Assembly (NCBI GenBank): GCA_964242735.1
Contig: CAXTAK010000011.1
Location: 1 to 64,000 of the forward strand
Source: CADCUY01 sp964242735
GTDB taxonomy: Bacteria > Actinomycetota > Actinomycetes > Actinomycetales > Quadrisphaeraceae
DNA length: 64,000 nucleotides
Reading direction: 5' to 3'
The notes under the pieces are model-generated. The model was not told the DNA's origin, did not search any database, and was given only the letters and a program-made list of their open reading frames with translations. The position numbers were made by a program, and so were the translations under genes. Positions 43,444 through 52,142 of the stretch are shown in pieces; the first letter of the stretch is position 1, and each line of letters opens with the position of its first letter.

Positions 43444-44127
43444 TCAACGGCGGTTGATGATGATGCCCTCCATCCGGTCCAGGAGGTTCTCCAGGGACTC
43501 CTCGAACTCCACGCCGGCGCGGTCCTCGGCGAGCAGCGCCCCGAGGCGCCGCAGCGTGGGGTACGCGTCGAGCACGGCGGCCACCTCACCCGCGGTCGGC
43601 GGCTCCTGGTCGTCCAGGGGGCCGAACTCCGCCCCCAGCCCGGAGACCTCCAGGAGGAGGTGGCCGAGCAGGAAGCTGTTGAAGGCCCGGTAGGCGTCGG
43701 ACGCCGCCCGGTCGCTGAAGCCGCTGGAGGTGAGCGCGTCGAGGAAGGCGTCGATCCACCGCAGGCTGCGCAGCGGCGGGCGGATCCACGGCGCGGACGG
43801 AGGGCGGCTGGCCACCAGCGGGAAGGTGCGGGGGTGGGCGAGGGCCAGTCGTCGGACGCCGTGGGCGAGCCTGATCAGGAAGTCCTGCCACCCGTGTCGA
43901 GGGGCGAGGAAGACCTCGGGGTCGCCGTAGAGCTCGTCGATGACGTGCTCGACCACGGCGTCGAGCAGCGCCTCGCGGCTGGGCAGGTAGCGGTAGAGCG
44001 ACATCGCCTCCACGCCGAGGCTCGCACCCAGCTCTCGCATGGTGAGCTCCTTGAGGCCGTGCTCCTCGATGTAGGAGAGGGCGGCGACGACGATGCGCTG
44101 GCGGCTGAGGCCAGCTGACTCGGCCAT
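43444..44127 (-). CDS. TetR-family regulator
   Basis: A 227-residue repressor. The N-terminal HTH spans residues 6-50 (LSRQRIVVAALSYIEEHG, MRELGASLGVEAMSLYRYL), and the C-terminal ligand domain is of the TetR_C type with aromatic/Leu helices (PLRSLRWIDAFLDAL, FNSFLLGHLLLE). ATG 44127 fits the family N-terminus; an ATG at 44142 adds five residues. It sits between two copies of the palindrome CTTRC-N3-GYAAG, both in front of stress genes, which makes it the best candidate for their regulator. The ligand is unknown. Confidence 0.85.
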   Translation of the reverse strand: MAESAGLSRQRIVVAALSYIEEHGLKELTMRELGASLGVEAMSLYRYLPSREALLDAVVEHVIDELYGDPEVFLAPRHGWQDFLIRLAHGVRRLALAHPRTFPLVASRPPSAPWIRPPLRSLRWIDAFLDALTSSGFSDRAASDAYRAFNSFLLGHLLLEVSGLGAEFGPLDDQEPPTAGEVAAVLDAYPTLRRLGALLAEDRAGVEFEESLENLLDRMEGIIINRR

Positions 44128-44319
44128 CCCCCATGGGATCATGGAGCCAGGAGCCCGGCGAGCCGGGCCGCGACGAAGACCGGCCGACGAGGTGTGAGAC
44201 GACCCGTCATGGGGTATTGACCAGAGGTGACGCACACGGCCGTCCGTGCGCCCGGCGCTCAGTGCCCCAGACGGGGGCTGGCGTCAGCTGCTCGGACGTG
44301 GTTCGGTGTGCGCGGTCCA

Positions 44320-44332
44320 CTTACACGGTAAG
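44320..44332. promoter_or_regulatory. Operator candidate 2, CTTAC-ACG-GTAAG
   Basis: A perfect 5-bp-arm palindrome in the divergent region between the tetR gene and the PRC-barrel gene. TAAGAT (44329-44334) overlaps its right arm and can serve as the -10 box of the PRC-barrel gene, so a bound repressor would block it. Confidence 0.65.
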
Positions 44333-44368
44333 ATCATGAGCCGCGGCTCACGGAGGAGAACGACGACG

Positions 44369-45211
44369 ATGGTTGACTTCAGCGCAGTCCGCGGCGGCAC
44401 CGCCTACGACAACGACGGCAGCAAGATCGGCAGCATCGACGAGATCTACACCGACAAGGACACCGGCGAGCCCACGTTCGCCACCGTGCACATGGGTCTG
44501 TTCGGCACCCGCACGACCTTCGTCCCCCTCGACGACGCCACGGTCCAGGGCGACGACCTCCGCGTGCCCTACACGAAGGCGATGGTCAAGGACGCGCCGA
44601 ACGTCGACCCCGACATGGACATCTCCGACGAGGAGCAGGACCGGCTGTACGCCCACTACGGGCTGACGGGCCACTCCGGCGCCGGCACCACCACCGGCTA
44701 CGACACCATCGGGTCCGCGAGCACCACCGGTACGACGGCCGCCGCCGGCCACGACACGACCGCCCGCGCCACCACCCCCCGCGACACCACGGTGGGTGAC
44801 GACGATGCGATGACCCGCTCGGAGGAGCGGCTCCGCGTCGGCGTGGCTCGCCAGGAGGCCGGCCGCGCCCGCCTGCGCAAGTACGTCGTGACCGAGCAGC
44901 AGACCGCCAACGTGCAGGTCTCCCACGAGGAGCTGCGCATCGAGCGCGAGCCGATCACCGAGGCCAACCGCGACCGCGCCTACGACGGCCCGGCCATCTC
45001 CGAGGAGGTCCACGAGGTCGTCCTCCACGAGGAGCACGCCGTCGTCGACAAGGAGGTCGTGCCCGTCGAGCGCATCCGGCTCGGCAAGGAGGTCGTCACC
45101 GAGACGGAGACCGTCTCCGAGCAGGTGCGCAAGGAGCAGATCGAGCTCGACGCCCCCGACAGCGTGAACGTCCGCGGTCAGGGCACAACGGGACGCCGCG
45201 ACAACATCTGA
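44369..45211 (+). CDS. PRC-barrel plus DUF2382 (YsnF/AvaK) stress protein
   Basis: A 280-residue cytoplasmic protein: N-terminal PRC-barrel domain (residues 1-95; GSKIGSIDEIYTDKDTGEP, RTTFVPLDDA), a Thr/Gly/Ala linker, then DUF2382 (SEERLRVGVARQEAGRARLR, REPITEANRDRAYDG, EVVPVERIRLGKEVVTE). Such proteins are stress-induced in many bacteria; the biochemical role is unknown. GGAGGAGAA lies 8 bases before ATG 44369. A close paralogue is at 62040-62819 and a DUF2382-only relative at 45640. The promoter carries the shared palindrome. Confidence 0.88.
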   Translation: MVDFSAVRGGTAYDNDGSKIGSIDEIYTDKDTGEPTFATVHMGLFGTRTTFVPLDDATVQGDDLRVPYTKAMVKDAPNVDPDMDISDEEQDRLYAHYGLTGHSGAGTTTGYDTIGSASTTGTTAAAGHDTTARATTPRDTTVGDDDAMTRSEERLRVGVARQEAGRARLRKYVVTEQQTANVQVSHEELRIEREPITEANRDRAYDGPAISEEVHEVVLHEEHAVVDKEVVPVERIRLGKEVVTETETVSEQVRKEQIELDAPDSVNVRGQGTTGRRDNI

Positions 45212-45271
45212 GCCCCAGCGGGGAACGATCCCGTCGGACCCACAGGGTCCACCGCTCCACCTGATCACCAG

Positions 45272-45299
45272 GAGGGCCCGCCCCACGGGGCGGGCCCTC
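45272..45299. terminator. Hairpin after the PRC-barrel gene
   Basis: GAGGGCCCGCCCC (45272-45284) and GGGGCGGGCCCTC (45287-45299) form a tight stem 60 bases after the stop, with no T-run. Confidence 0.7.
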
Positions 45300-45639
45300 G
45301 TCGCGTGCCGGCACCCCGACGTGCCTGGGAGGTGTCCACCACCTGCGTCGCCTGCGGGGAGCACGTGCACGCACGTCCACCAACCCGACGCCACGCGCTA
45401 CCGAGCACACACCTGTGCAGCGAACGGCATCGAACCCCGAGGCCGGTCAGACGGACCACCCACCTGCACAGCGTCCTCGCCAGTCACCGTGCTCGCGCTG
45501 CCCCCGGACAGCACCTCGTCGAGCGGCGTCGCGAACTCGAGCCGTCACCACGCCATCTGGTCACCGAGCGTGGGCTCAGGGTCCGCCTGCGGCCCTGAGC
45601 GTCAGGGACCGCAGCCCGGACGGGCGGGGGTGGGCGGGC
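45300..45639. other. Stretch without a recognisable gene
   Basis: About 340 bases between the hairpin and the DUF2382 gene. Open frames exist on the plus strand, but their composition (Arg/His/Pro) and lack of start signals do not support a gene. I see no repeat. Confidence 0.5.
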
Positions 45640-46143
45640 TCAGCGGGCGGAACGGTCGAGCGGGTCGAGCTCGACGCGCTCGAGGCGCACGTCCTGGGCG
45701 ACCCGGACGGTCTCGGCGATGTCGACCACGGAGACGTGGACCCGCTCGACCGGCACGAGCTCCACGTCGACGATGAGGCGCTCCTCACGCAGGACCACCT
45801 CGATCGCGGGAGGTGCGGTCGTCGGACCGAGGTCGCGGGCGCCTGAGGTGGGGGCGACCGGCTCGCGCTCGATGCGCAGCACCTCGCGGCGGACGTCGAA
45901 CGTGCGGGTGACCTGCTCCACCACGACGTCGCGGTGGATGCGGATGCGCTCGGCGGGGGCGCGGGTGGTCCCGACGAGCAGGCGCTCCTCGGAGCGCACC
46001 ACCTCCAGGGTCCCTCCGTCAGCGACCCCGTCGGTGTCACCGGTGGTGGTCGCAGGAGCGCCGGCGGTGGCGGGAGCGCGGTGGCGGGCTCGCGCGGCGG
46101 CGCCGTCGTCGAAGGACGGGTCCGGCGCGGTGGGGTCCTGCAC
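45640..46143 (-). CDS. DUF2382-only stress protein
   Basis: A 167-residue protein with a disordered N-terminus and a single DUF2382 domain: VRSEERLLVGTTRAPAERIR, VLRIEREPVAP, VVLREERLIVDVELVPVERV. It lacks the PRC barrel of the two relatives in this window. GAGGAGCT lies 4 bases before the GTG, and a minus-strand TAGCCT at 46178-46183 is the likely -10 box. No CTTRC-N3-GYAAG site is seen here, so its control may differ. Confidence 0.8.
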   Translation of the reverse strand: MQDPTAPDPSFDDGAAARARHRAPATAGAPATTTGDTDGVADGGTLEVVRSEERLLVGTTRAPAERIRIHRDVVVEQVTRTFDVRREVLRIEREPVAPTSGARDLGPTTAPPAIEVVLREERLIVDVELVPVERVHVSVVDIAETVRVAQDVRLERVELDPLDRSAR

Positions 46144-46219
46144 GTGAGCTCCTCGGATCGGTGGGTCCTGCCCGGCCAGGCTAGCGGTGCGCGCTGGTCC
46201 CGCCCGTCGGCGCGGGGTG

Positions 46220-46423
46220 TCAGCTGCTCGGGTCCTGTGCCTCGTCGGCCTGGAGGTCGTCGGCCGGCCCGCCGTGCTGGTCGCCTCCCCCTGAGGAGTC
46301 GATCCCGCGCTCGGTGGGGTCGGTGCTCAGGTCGTCCTCGACGGTCAGCCCGCCCAGCTGGGTGGTGCCGGCGTCGGCGTCGGGCCCCTCGGGACCTGGG
46401 GGCGGGGGCGTGGCAGCGGTCAT
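46220..46423 (-). CDS. Small acidic disordered protein
   Basis: Hypothetical 67-residue protein rich in Asp, Gly, Pro and Thr (TTQLGGLTVEDDLSTDPTER), with no structure predicted by eye. TAGGTC lies 6 bases before the ATG, close to the leaderless pattern. Its place among stress genes and its hydrophilin-like composition suggest a similar setting. Real-gene confidence is moderate. Confidence 0.45.
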   Translation of the reverse strand: MTAATPPPPGPEGPDADAGTTQLGGLTVEDDLSTDPTERGIDSSGGGDQHGGPADDLQADEAQDPSS

Positions 46424-46576
46424 GGAGGGGACCTACCCCCGGTCGGGGTGGGCATGCCCCCGCGCGTCCTGCCACACCGCCGCGCACCGGGGCACCGCGA
46501 TCCCGCAGTGCCCCGGTGCTCCCTGCGACCCTCGCCGAGTCCCGGCGGCCCGGGCCCCGGCGCCGGAGGCGGGCCC

Positions 46577-47578
46577 TCAGGCCATGGCGCCGGCGGCGCG
46601 GGTGCTGCCGGTGGCGTCCACGGACCCCGTCGGGCCGTAGGTGGCGGTCGGCTCGGCCATCTCCAGGTCTGCGACGGCCTGGATCAGCGCGAGCAGCTCG
46701 GCGTCGAGGCCGGGGGAGAACTCCTCCATGCGCTCCTCGGCGATGGTGATCGGTGTGCCGGCGGGGGCCTGCTCGGTGGCGGTCAGCTCAGTGCCGTCAC
46801 CTGAGGGGGATGCACCCTGGAAGATCTTCCCCGCCAGGGACTGGCCGGTGAGGTCGAAGGAGTACTGCTTGCTCTGCAGGCCCTTGTCGAGGAGCAGCTT
46901 GACCTCGGGGTAGCGCTCGGCGTTGGTCTTCGGGATCGGCAGCACCGTCCGCGCGTTGACGCCGAGGGTCTCCAGCGCCTTGGCGAAGGCGTTCTCGTGC
47001 GCCTGGTCGCGCACGATGAGGTAGGCGAGGGTGGAGCGGGCCATCTTGTTGTCCGTCATCTCGTAGATGCGGCACTTCTGCAGGCGCCCGGTGGACTCCA
47101 GCATGAGGTTGTAGAGCAGGTCCAGCGGGAGGTTGCCGGAGTTGTAGACGTAGCTGCCGCTCCACGGGTTCCCCGCGGCGTCCACCGGGCGGGCACCCTG
47201 CGCAGCGACGAGGTAGGCGTGGATGTTGCCCGACGACAGCGCCGAGTTCAGCGGGGTCGCACCACCGGCGCCGGCCATGTCGAGCGGATCTGTCGGCTTC
47301 CCCTGGTACCGGGGCGACCCGTCGTAGAGGCGGGCGATGGTGGTGCCGATCAGCTCGACGTGGCTGATCTCCTCGGTGCCGATGCCCTGGAGGAGGTCCT
47401 TGTACGGCTTGGCGGTCGGGCCGCGGAAGTTCATGGACTGGAAGAGGTACTGCATCATCGTGCGCATCTCGCCGAACTGGCCGCCGAGCCCCTCCTGGAG
47501 GGCGTTGGCCGCCGCGGGGTCCGGCTCGTCGGTCGCGATCTCGTTGATGAGCTCCTGCACGTGGAGGTACACGGTCAC
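46577..47578 (-). CDS. Manganese (non-haem) catalase
   Basis: A 333-residue dimanganese catalase breaking down hydrogen peroxide. The ferritin-like four-helix core carries the ligands: Glu in QELINEIATDE, Glu in GGQFGEMRTMM, ExxH in TEEISHVELIG, Glu in CRIYEMTDN, and ExxH-type in VRDQAHENAFAKAL. The C-terminal 60 residues are the usual variable tail. GTG 47578 matches the family start VYLHVQELIN. It stands alone among envelope-stress genes. Confidence 0.92.
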   Translation of the reverse strand: MTVYLHVQELINEIATDEPDPAAANALQEGLGGQFGEMRTMMQYLFQSMNFRGPTAKPYKDLLQGIGTEEISHVELIGTTIARLYDGSPRYQGKPTDPLDMAGAGGATPLNSALSSGNIHAYLVAAQGARPVDAAGNPWSGSYVYNSGNLPLDLLYNLMLESTGRLQKCRIYEMTDNKMARSTLAYLIVRDQAHENAFAKALETLGVNARTVLPIPKTNAERYPEVKLLLDKGLQSKQYSFDLTGQSLAGKIFQGASPSGDGTELTATEQAPAGTPITIAEERMEEFSPGLDAELLALIQAVADLEMAEPTATYGPTGSVDATGSTRAAGAMA

Positions 47579-47727
47579 GCCTCTCGGGTGGTCGGCGGCC
47601 GCCGCCGTCGGTCGGCGGGGCCCGTGACCGGTCACTACCCGTTGCGGGCCCGCCCATCCCCGAGGACGGCGCCGCGTCCTGGCGGCGCCGGGACACCCTC
47701 GGTGCGGGGTCCCGGCGCCGGCTGAGC

Positions 47728-48441
47728 TCAGGTGCGCAGGAACGCGCCCGAGGTGGTCGAGGACGAGCTGGGTGTGGCGTCGTCGGTGCTGTCGTCGTCG
47801 CCGTCCCGGTCGGGCCCGCCGTGCCAGCCGCGACCGCCGGAGAGCTCGTCCTCCTCCACGGCCTGCGAGACCCGCTCCGGCACGTCGGCCTTGATCTCGT
47901 CGGCCTGCTCCTGCGTCAGGCCGCCCTCGGTGACCGCCTCGTCGATCTTCTCCGAGGCGGCGGTGACCAGGGCGTCGACCAGCTCCTGCGTCGGCACGCC
48001 CTGCTCGGCGGCGACGTCGGCGAGCGACGTGCCGTCCACGTCCAGCGCGGTCTCCAGCTCGGTGGTGGTCAGACCCAGGGCCTCCGCTGCGGTGTCAAGC
48101 GCCACCCCGCCGCCGCGCCACCCGCCGTGGCCGCCGCCGTGGCCGCCCCAGCCGCCGGGCCCGCCGCGCCAGTCGTCGGACTCCCCCAGCGTGGAGGCGA
48201 CCTCGTCGGCCTGCTCCTGGGTGAGGCTGCCGTCGGTGACCAGGCCCGCCAGCGCGTCCTTGACCGCCTGCACGCGTGCCGCCAGGCGCTCGGCAGCGGT
48301 GTCGGGGGCGTCCTGCGTGGCCGAGGAGCTCGACGGCGACGGGGTGGAGGTGGCCGAGGCCGGTACGGCCGCGAGACCCAGGGCGGCCAGGCCGACGGCG
48401 CTCGCGACACCGGTGGCGACGACGCCCGTGGTGATCCTCAT
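47728..48441 (-). CDS. Exported Gly/Asp-rich protein with two LTQEQADE repeats
   Basis: Unrecognised 237-residue protein: signal peptide (residues 1-31, cleavage after ASA), then two helical repeats each with the core DGSLTQEQADEVAS / EGGLTQEQADEIKA, a Gly/His/Trp-rich central segment (GGWGGHGGGHGGWRGG) and an acidic Ser/Thr tail. The LTxEQAD pattern is common in small exported actinobacterial proteins of unknown role. GGGAGGAC precedes the ATG. It is divergent from the sugar transporter. Confidence 0.7.
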   Translation of the reverse strand: MRITTGVVATGVASAVGLAALGLAAVPASATSTPSPSSSSATQDAPDTAAERLAARVQAVKDALAGLVTDGSLTQEQADEVASTLGESDDWRGGPGGWGGHGGGHGGWRGGGVALDTAAEALGLTTTELETALDVDGTSLADVAAEQGVPTQELVDALVTAASEKIDEAVTEGGLTQEQADEIKADVPERVSQAVEEDELSGGRGWHGGPDRDGDDDSTDDATPSSSSTTSGAFLRT

Positions 48442-48570
48442 GGTGGTCCTCCCTCGCACCCGGGCCGCTCCCGGGATCAGCGTCAAGCATCAACCCCGCA
48501 CCTGTGAGTGACCTGTGGAAGCGCTGTGGTGCGCCCACCGGTCCGTGACGCCCCGACCTGCGTCGCCTGC

Positions 48571-48599
48571 TTGCCACGGAGCGGACGAGGACCTATACA
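48571..48599 (+). promoter_or_regulatory. Consensus-like promoter of the sugar transporter
   Basis: TTGCCA (48571-48576) and TATACA (48594-48599) are separated by exactly 17 bases and lie 50 bases before the ATG of the substrate-binding protein. It is the best housekeeping-type promoter I see in the window. Confidence 0.65.
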
Positions 48600-48648
48600 C
48601 GCGGTGACACCGTCGTCGGCTCCCGAGGAGCCCCTGGAAGGACCCACC

Positions 48649-49812
48649 ATGCCCGTGCCACCCCTGACGTCCCCTCGCCGCTTCCCCGGCACCGCCGTCC
48701 GCGCCGCCGCCCCCGTCGTCCTGCTGGGCCTGCTGCTCGCGGGGTGCGCGGCCAGCGACGCCCCGAGCGCCCCGAGCGCCCCGGCCGAGGGCGACGCGGA
48801 CGCGGACACGGACTCCGGGGGTGGCGCCGCCGCCGAGGGGGAGCCGATCGGCGTCTCGCTGATCACCAAGACCGCCACCAACCCCTTCTTCGTCACCATG
48901 GCCGAGGGCGCCGAGGAGGCCGCGGCGGAGGCGGGCGTGGAGCTGACCACCGCCGCGGGCCGCGAGGACGGCGACGAGGCCACGCAGATCACGGCCATCG
49001 AGAACGCCATCTCCCAGGGCCAGGCCGGCATCCTCATCACCCCCAACGGGTCGGGTGTCAACACCGCCCTGGAGCAGGCGCGCGAGGCCGGTCTCTACGT
49101 CATCGCCCTCGACACCCCCCCGGACCCGCCGGACACCGTCGACATCACCTTCGCCACCGACAACTTCAAGGCCGGTGAGCTCATCGGCCAGTGGACGGCC
49201 GCCCAGCTGGGCGGCGAGCCGGCCACGATCGCCCTGCTCGACCTGTTCGACGACCAGGTGGTCTCGGTCGACGTCGACCGCGACCAGGGGTTCCTCACCG
49301 GCATGGGCATCGACACCGCCGACGAGGCCGCGAACGGTGACGAGGAGGCGACGGGCAGCTACAGCGGCGGCGACTACACGATCGTCTGCAACGAGGCGAC
49401 GCAGGGCGCGGAGGACGGCGGGCGCACCGCCATGGAGAACTGCCTCTCGCAGAACCCCGACATCAACGTGGTCTACACGATCAACGAGCCGGCCGCGGAG
49501 GGCGCCTTCACCGCGCTGGAGGCCGCCGGCTCGGCCGAGGGCGTGCTCATCGTCTCCGTCGACGGCGGGTGCGCCGGGGTCGAGGCCGTCGAGGCGGGCA
49601 CCATCGGCGCGACGTCCCAGCAGTACCCGCTGGAGATGGCCCGGCTCGGCGTCGAGGCCATCGCCGCCTACGCCGCTGACGGCACCGAGCCCGAGACGAG
49701 CCCGGGGCTGGAGTTCTACGACACCGGCGTCGCCCTGGTGACCGACACCACGGCCGACGGCGTGGAGAGCATCGACACCGCCCAGGGCACCGAGCTCTGC
49801 TGGGGGGAGTGA
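48649..49812 (+). CDS. Sugar ABC transporter substrate-binding lipoprotein
   Basis: A 387-residue lipoprotein of the ribose/fructose-binding (periplasmic-binding type 1) family. The lipobox is LLAGC (Cys about 33), followed by a Ser/Ala/Asp linker. The binding domain starts IGVSLITKTATNPFF, with DFKAG-type NFKAGELIG and the SVDGGC segment near the hinge. It is first gene of a three-gene unit; the order binding protein-permease-ATPase matches frcBCA of Sinorhizobium. The sugar is not certain; fructose or a related ketose is the best guess. Confidence 0.88.
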   Translation: MPVPPLTSPRRFPGTAVRAAAPVVLLGLLLAGCAASDAPSAPSAPAEGDADADTDSGGGAAAEGEPIGVSLITKTATNPFFVTMAEGAEEAAAEAGVELTTAAGREDGDEATQITAIENAISQGQAGILITPNGSGVNTALEQAREAGLYVIALDTPPDPPDTVDITFATDNFKAGELIGQWTAAQLGGEPATIALLDLFDDQVVSVDVDRDQGFLTGMGIDTADEAANGDEEATGSYSGGDYTIVCNEATQGAEDGGRTAMENCLSQNPDINVVYTINEPAAEGAFTALEAAGSAEGVLIVSVDGGCAGVEAVEAGTIGATSQQYPLEMARLGVEAIAAYAADGTEPETSPGLEFYDTGVALVTDTTADGVESIDTAQGTELCWGE

Positions 49813-49816
49813 GGGC

Positions 49817-50845
49817 GTGAGCGCCACCACCGCGCCGTCCAACGCGGCCGCGGAGTTCGCCCAGCGCCGGCGCTCACCGGTGCAGCAGCTGCAGCTGCTG
49901 CTGCACCGCCACCCCGAGATCAGCCCCCTGGTCGTGCTCGCGCTGGCGGTGATCGTCTTCGGGCTCATCAACGAGCGCTTCTGGGCCCCGGCGAACCTGT
50001 CCCTGGTGCTGCAGCAGGTGGCCATCGTCGCGGCGCTGGCGGTCGGGCAGACGCTGATCATCCTCACAGCAGGCATCGACCTCTCCGTGGGCGCCGTGAT
50101 GATCCTGTCCACCGTGATCATCGGGTACCTGGTCGCGGAGCGCGGCGCCCCTGGTTGGATCGCGCTCCTCGTGGGCATCGTGGTCGGCGCCGCCGCCGGG
50201 CTGCTCAACGGGTTCCTCGTCACGCGCGTGCGCCTGCCGCCGTTCATCGTGACCCTCGGGACGCTCAACATCTTCACCGCCCTGGCGCTGCTCATCAGCG
50301 GTGGTGCCAGTGTGGACGGCGACGACCTGGGCGGGACGATCACCGCCACCGGCGCGAGCTTCCCGATCGGCGCCTTCCGGGTGACCGTGGGCGTCGTCGC
50401 GGTGCTGGCGCTGTACCTGGTCGTCGGCTTCGCCCTCAAGCAGACGGCCTGGGGGCGCCACGTGTACGCCGTCGGGGACGACGCCGAGGCCTCGCGCCTG
50501 GCGGGCATCTCGGTGAACCGGGTGCTGCTCAGCGTCTACGCCATCGCCGGCCTCATCTTCGGGCTCACCGCGTGGGTGCTCATCGGCCGTGCCGGGGCGG
50601 CGAGCCCGAACCTCGGGGCCGACGCCAACCTCGACAGCATCACCGCCGTCGTCATCGGCGGCACGAGCCTGTTCGGCGGTCGCGGTGGGGTGCTCGGCAC
50701 CCTGCTGGGCGCGATCACCGTCGGCGTCTTCCGGAACGGGCTGTCGCTGGCCGGCTTCGACGTGCTCTACCAGACGCTCATCATCGGCATCCTCGTCATC
50801 GCGGCGGTGGCGGTCGACCAGTGGATCAGGAGGGTGCGCGCATGA
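49817..50845 (+). CDS. Sugar ABC transporter permease (FrcC/RbsC type)
   Basis: A 342-residue permease with eight to ten membrane helices. The family motif LTAGIDLSVGAVM and the late GGTSLFGGRGGVLGTLLGA loop, which contacts the ATPase, are both present. The start is 4 bases after the binding-protein stop, and the stop overlaps the ATPase ATG (ATGA). Confidence 0.92.
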   Translation: MSATTAPSNAAAEFAQRRRSPVQQLQLLLHRHPEISPLVVLALAVIVFGLINERFWAPANLSLVLQQVAIVAALAVGQTLIILTAGIDLSVGAVMILSTVIIGYLVAERGAPGWIALLVGIVVGAAAGLLNGFLVTRVRLPPFIVTLGTLNIFTALALLISGGASVDGDDLGGTITATGASFPIGAFRVTVGVVAVLALYLVVGFALKQTAWGRHVYAVGDDAEASRLAGISVNRVLLSVYAIAGLIFGLTAWVLIGRAGAASPNLGADANLDSITAVVIGGTSLFGGRGGVLGTLLGAITVGVFRNGLSLAGFDVLYQTLIIGILVIAAVAVDQWIRRVRA

Positions 50846-51654
50846 GCGCGGTCGGCACCGGCACCGGGGCGGCGTCGCAGGGCGCCGCCGACACGCGCGT
50901 CCCCGTCCTGCGCTGCGAGGGCCTCGTCAAGACCTACGGGCGCGTCGTCGGGCTCGACGGCGTGGACCTCGAGGTGCACGCCGGGGAGGTGCTCGCCATC
51001 ATCGGCGACAACGGCGCCGGGAAGTCGACGCTGATCAAGTGCCTGACCGGCGCCGTGGTGCCCGACCGGGGCCAGATCTACCTCGACGGGCAGCCGGTGA
51101 GCTTCAAGCGCCCCCAGGACGCGCGGGACGCCGGCATCGAGACCGTTTACCAGACCCTGGCCGTGGCACCGGCGCTCGACATCGCCAGCAACATGTTCCT
51201 CGGCCGCGAGGTGCGCCGTGAGGGTGTGCTGGGGTCGGTGTTCCGGATGCTCGACGTCCGTGGGATGCGCGCCTCCGCGCAGGAGAAGGTGAGCGCACTG
51301 GGCATCACCACCATCCAGAACATGACGCAGACGGTGGAGACCCTCTCCGGCGGTCAGCGCCAGGCGGTGGCGGTGGCGCGGGCGGCGGCGTTCGCCGGCA
51401 AGGTGGTGGTGCTCGACGAGCCCACCGCCGCGCTGGGCGTGAAGGAGTCGGGGCAGGTGCTGCGCACCATCCAGCAGCTGCGCGACAGCGGGCTGCCGGT
51501 GATCCTCATCAGCCACAACATGCCGCACGTGTTCGAGCTCGCGGACCGCATCCACGTGCAGCGCCTGGGTCGCCGGGCCGCGGTCATCAGCCCGGCGACG
51601 CACTCGATGACCGAGGCCGTGGCGATCATGACGGGGGCCACGCCCGCGTCGTGA
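50842..51654 (+). CDS. Sugar ABC transporter ATPase (FrcA type, single domain)
   Basis: A 270-residue single-domain ATPase, unlike the double-domain RbsA. Walker A is GDNGAGKSTLIK, the signature LSGGQRQAVAVARA, Walker B VVVLDEPTAALG, and the H loop ILISHNMPHVFE. FrcA of Sinorhizobium has this half-size form, so the whole operon is called FrcBCA-like. It is translationally coupled to the permease. Confidence 0.92.
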   Translation: MSAVGTGTGAASQGAADTRVPVLRCEGLVKTYGRVVGLDGVDLEVHAGEVLAIIGDNGAGKSTLIKCLTGAVVPDRGQIYLDGQPVSFKRPQDARDAGIETVYQTLAVAPALDIASNMFLGREVRREGVLGSVFRMLDVRGMRASAQEKVSALGITTIQNMTQTVETLSGGQRQAVAVARAAAFAGKVVVLDEPTAALGVKESGQVLRTIQQLRDSGLPVILISHNMPHVFELADRIHVQRLGRRAAVISPATHSMTEAVAIMTGATPAS

Positions 51655-51673
51655 GCCGGGGCGCGCCACCCGC

Positions 51674-52006
51674 TCACGCGTCGGACGGGTACCGGTGCAC
51701 CAGCGTCACGGCCATCGCACCGTCCCCCACCGCTGAGGCCACGCGCTCCGGCGACCCGGCCCGCAGGTCGGGCCCGCGCACCGGCATCGTCACCGCCGTC
51801 CATCCCGGGCATCCGGTGGTCGGCCAGCAGCACCGCGACCGGCTCGCCCTCGCCGTCAGCTCCCTGAGCGCCTCCAGCGCGGCGTCCCCGGACCCCGAGC
51901 GCGCCACCCGGCAGCGGGTGCCGAAGTGGCGACGCAGGTCCCGGGCGACCGCGCAGGAGACGCCCGGGTCGTCGTCCACGGTCATCAGCACGGGCCTGGA
52001 GGGCAC
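51674..52006 (-). pseudogene. Receiver-domain remnant of a response-regulator/thioredoxin-reductase-like fusion
   Basis: The frame opens PVLMTVDDDPGVSCAVARDL and RVARSGSGDAALEALREL, the start of the receiver domain found fused to FAD-dependent oxidoreductases in actinobacteria. After EALRELTA the correct continuation (GEPVAVLLADHRMPGMDG) is in another frame, so there is an indel near 51860. Everything after the first about 60 receiver residues, including the reductase, is missing. It is divergent from the kinase remnant below, as in intact loci that I recall. Confidence 0.6.
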
Positions 52007-52142
52007 GGGGCTCCGATCGGTCGCGAGGGTCCGCCCGACGGGGATGACCGCAGGGCGCCACCCCGGGCGCCGACCGTGCGGAGGCGGCCACGACCCTCAG
52101 CCCGGACGACGGCACCCGCCCGCGGGCGCTGGCGTCGCCCCC

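Noticed and set aside
45305..45598. Small plus-strand frame after the PRC-barrel hairpin
   Set aside because: Arg/His/Pro-rich composition, no ribosome-binding site or -10 box, no recognisable fold.
47624..47635. GTGACCGGTCAC palindrome upstream of manganese catalase
   Set aside because: A neat 12-bp palindrome, but it occurs once and I could not tie it to a promoter element or a second copy.
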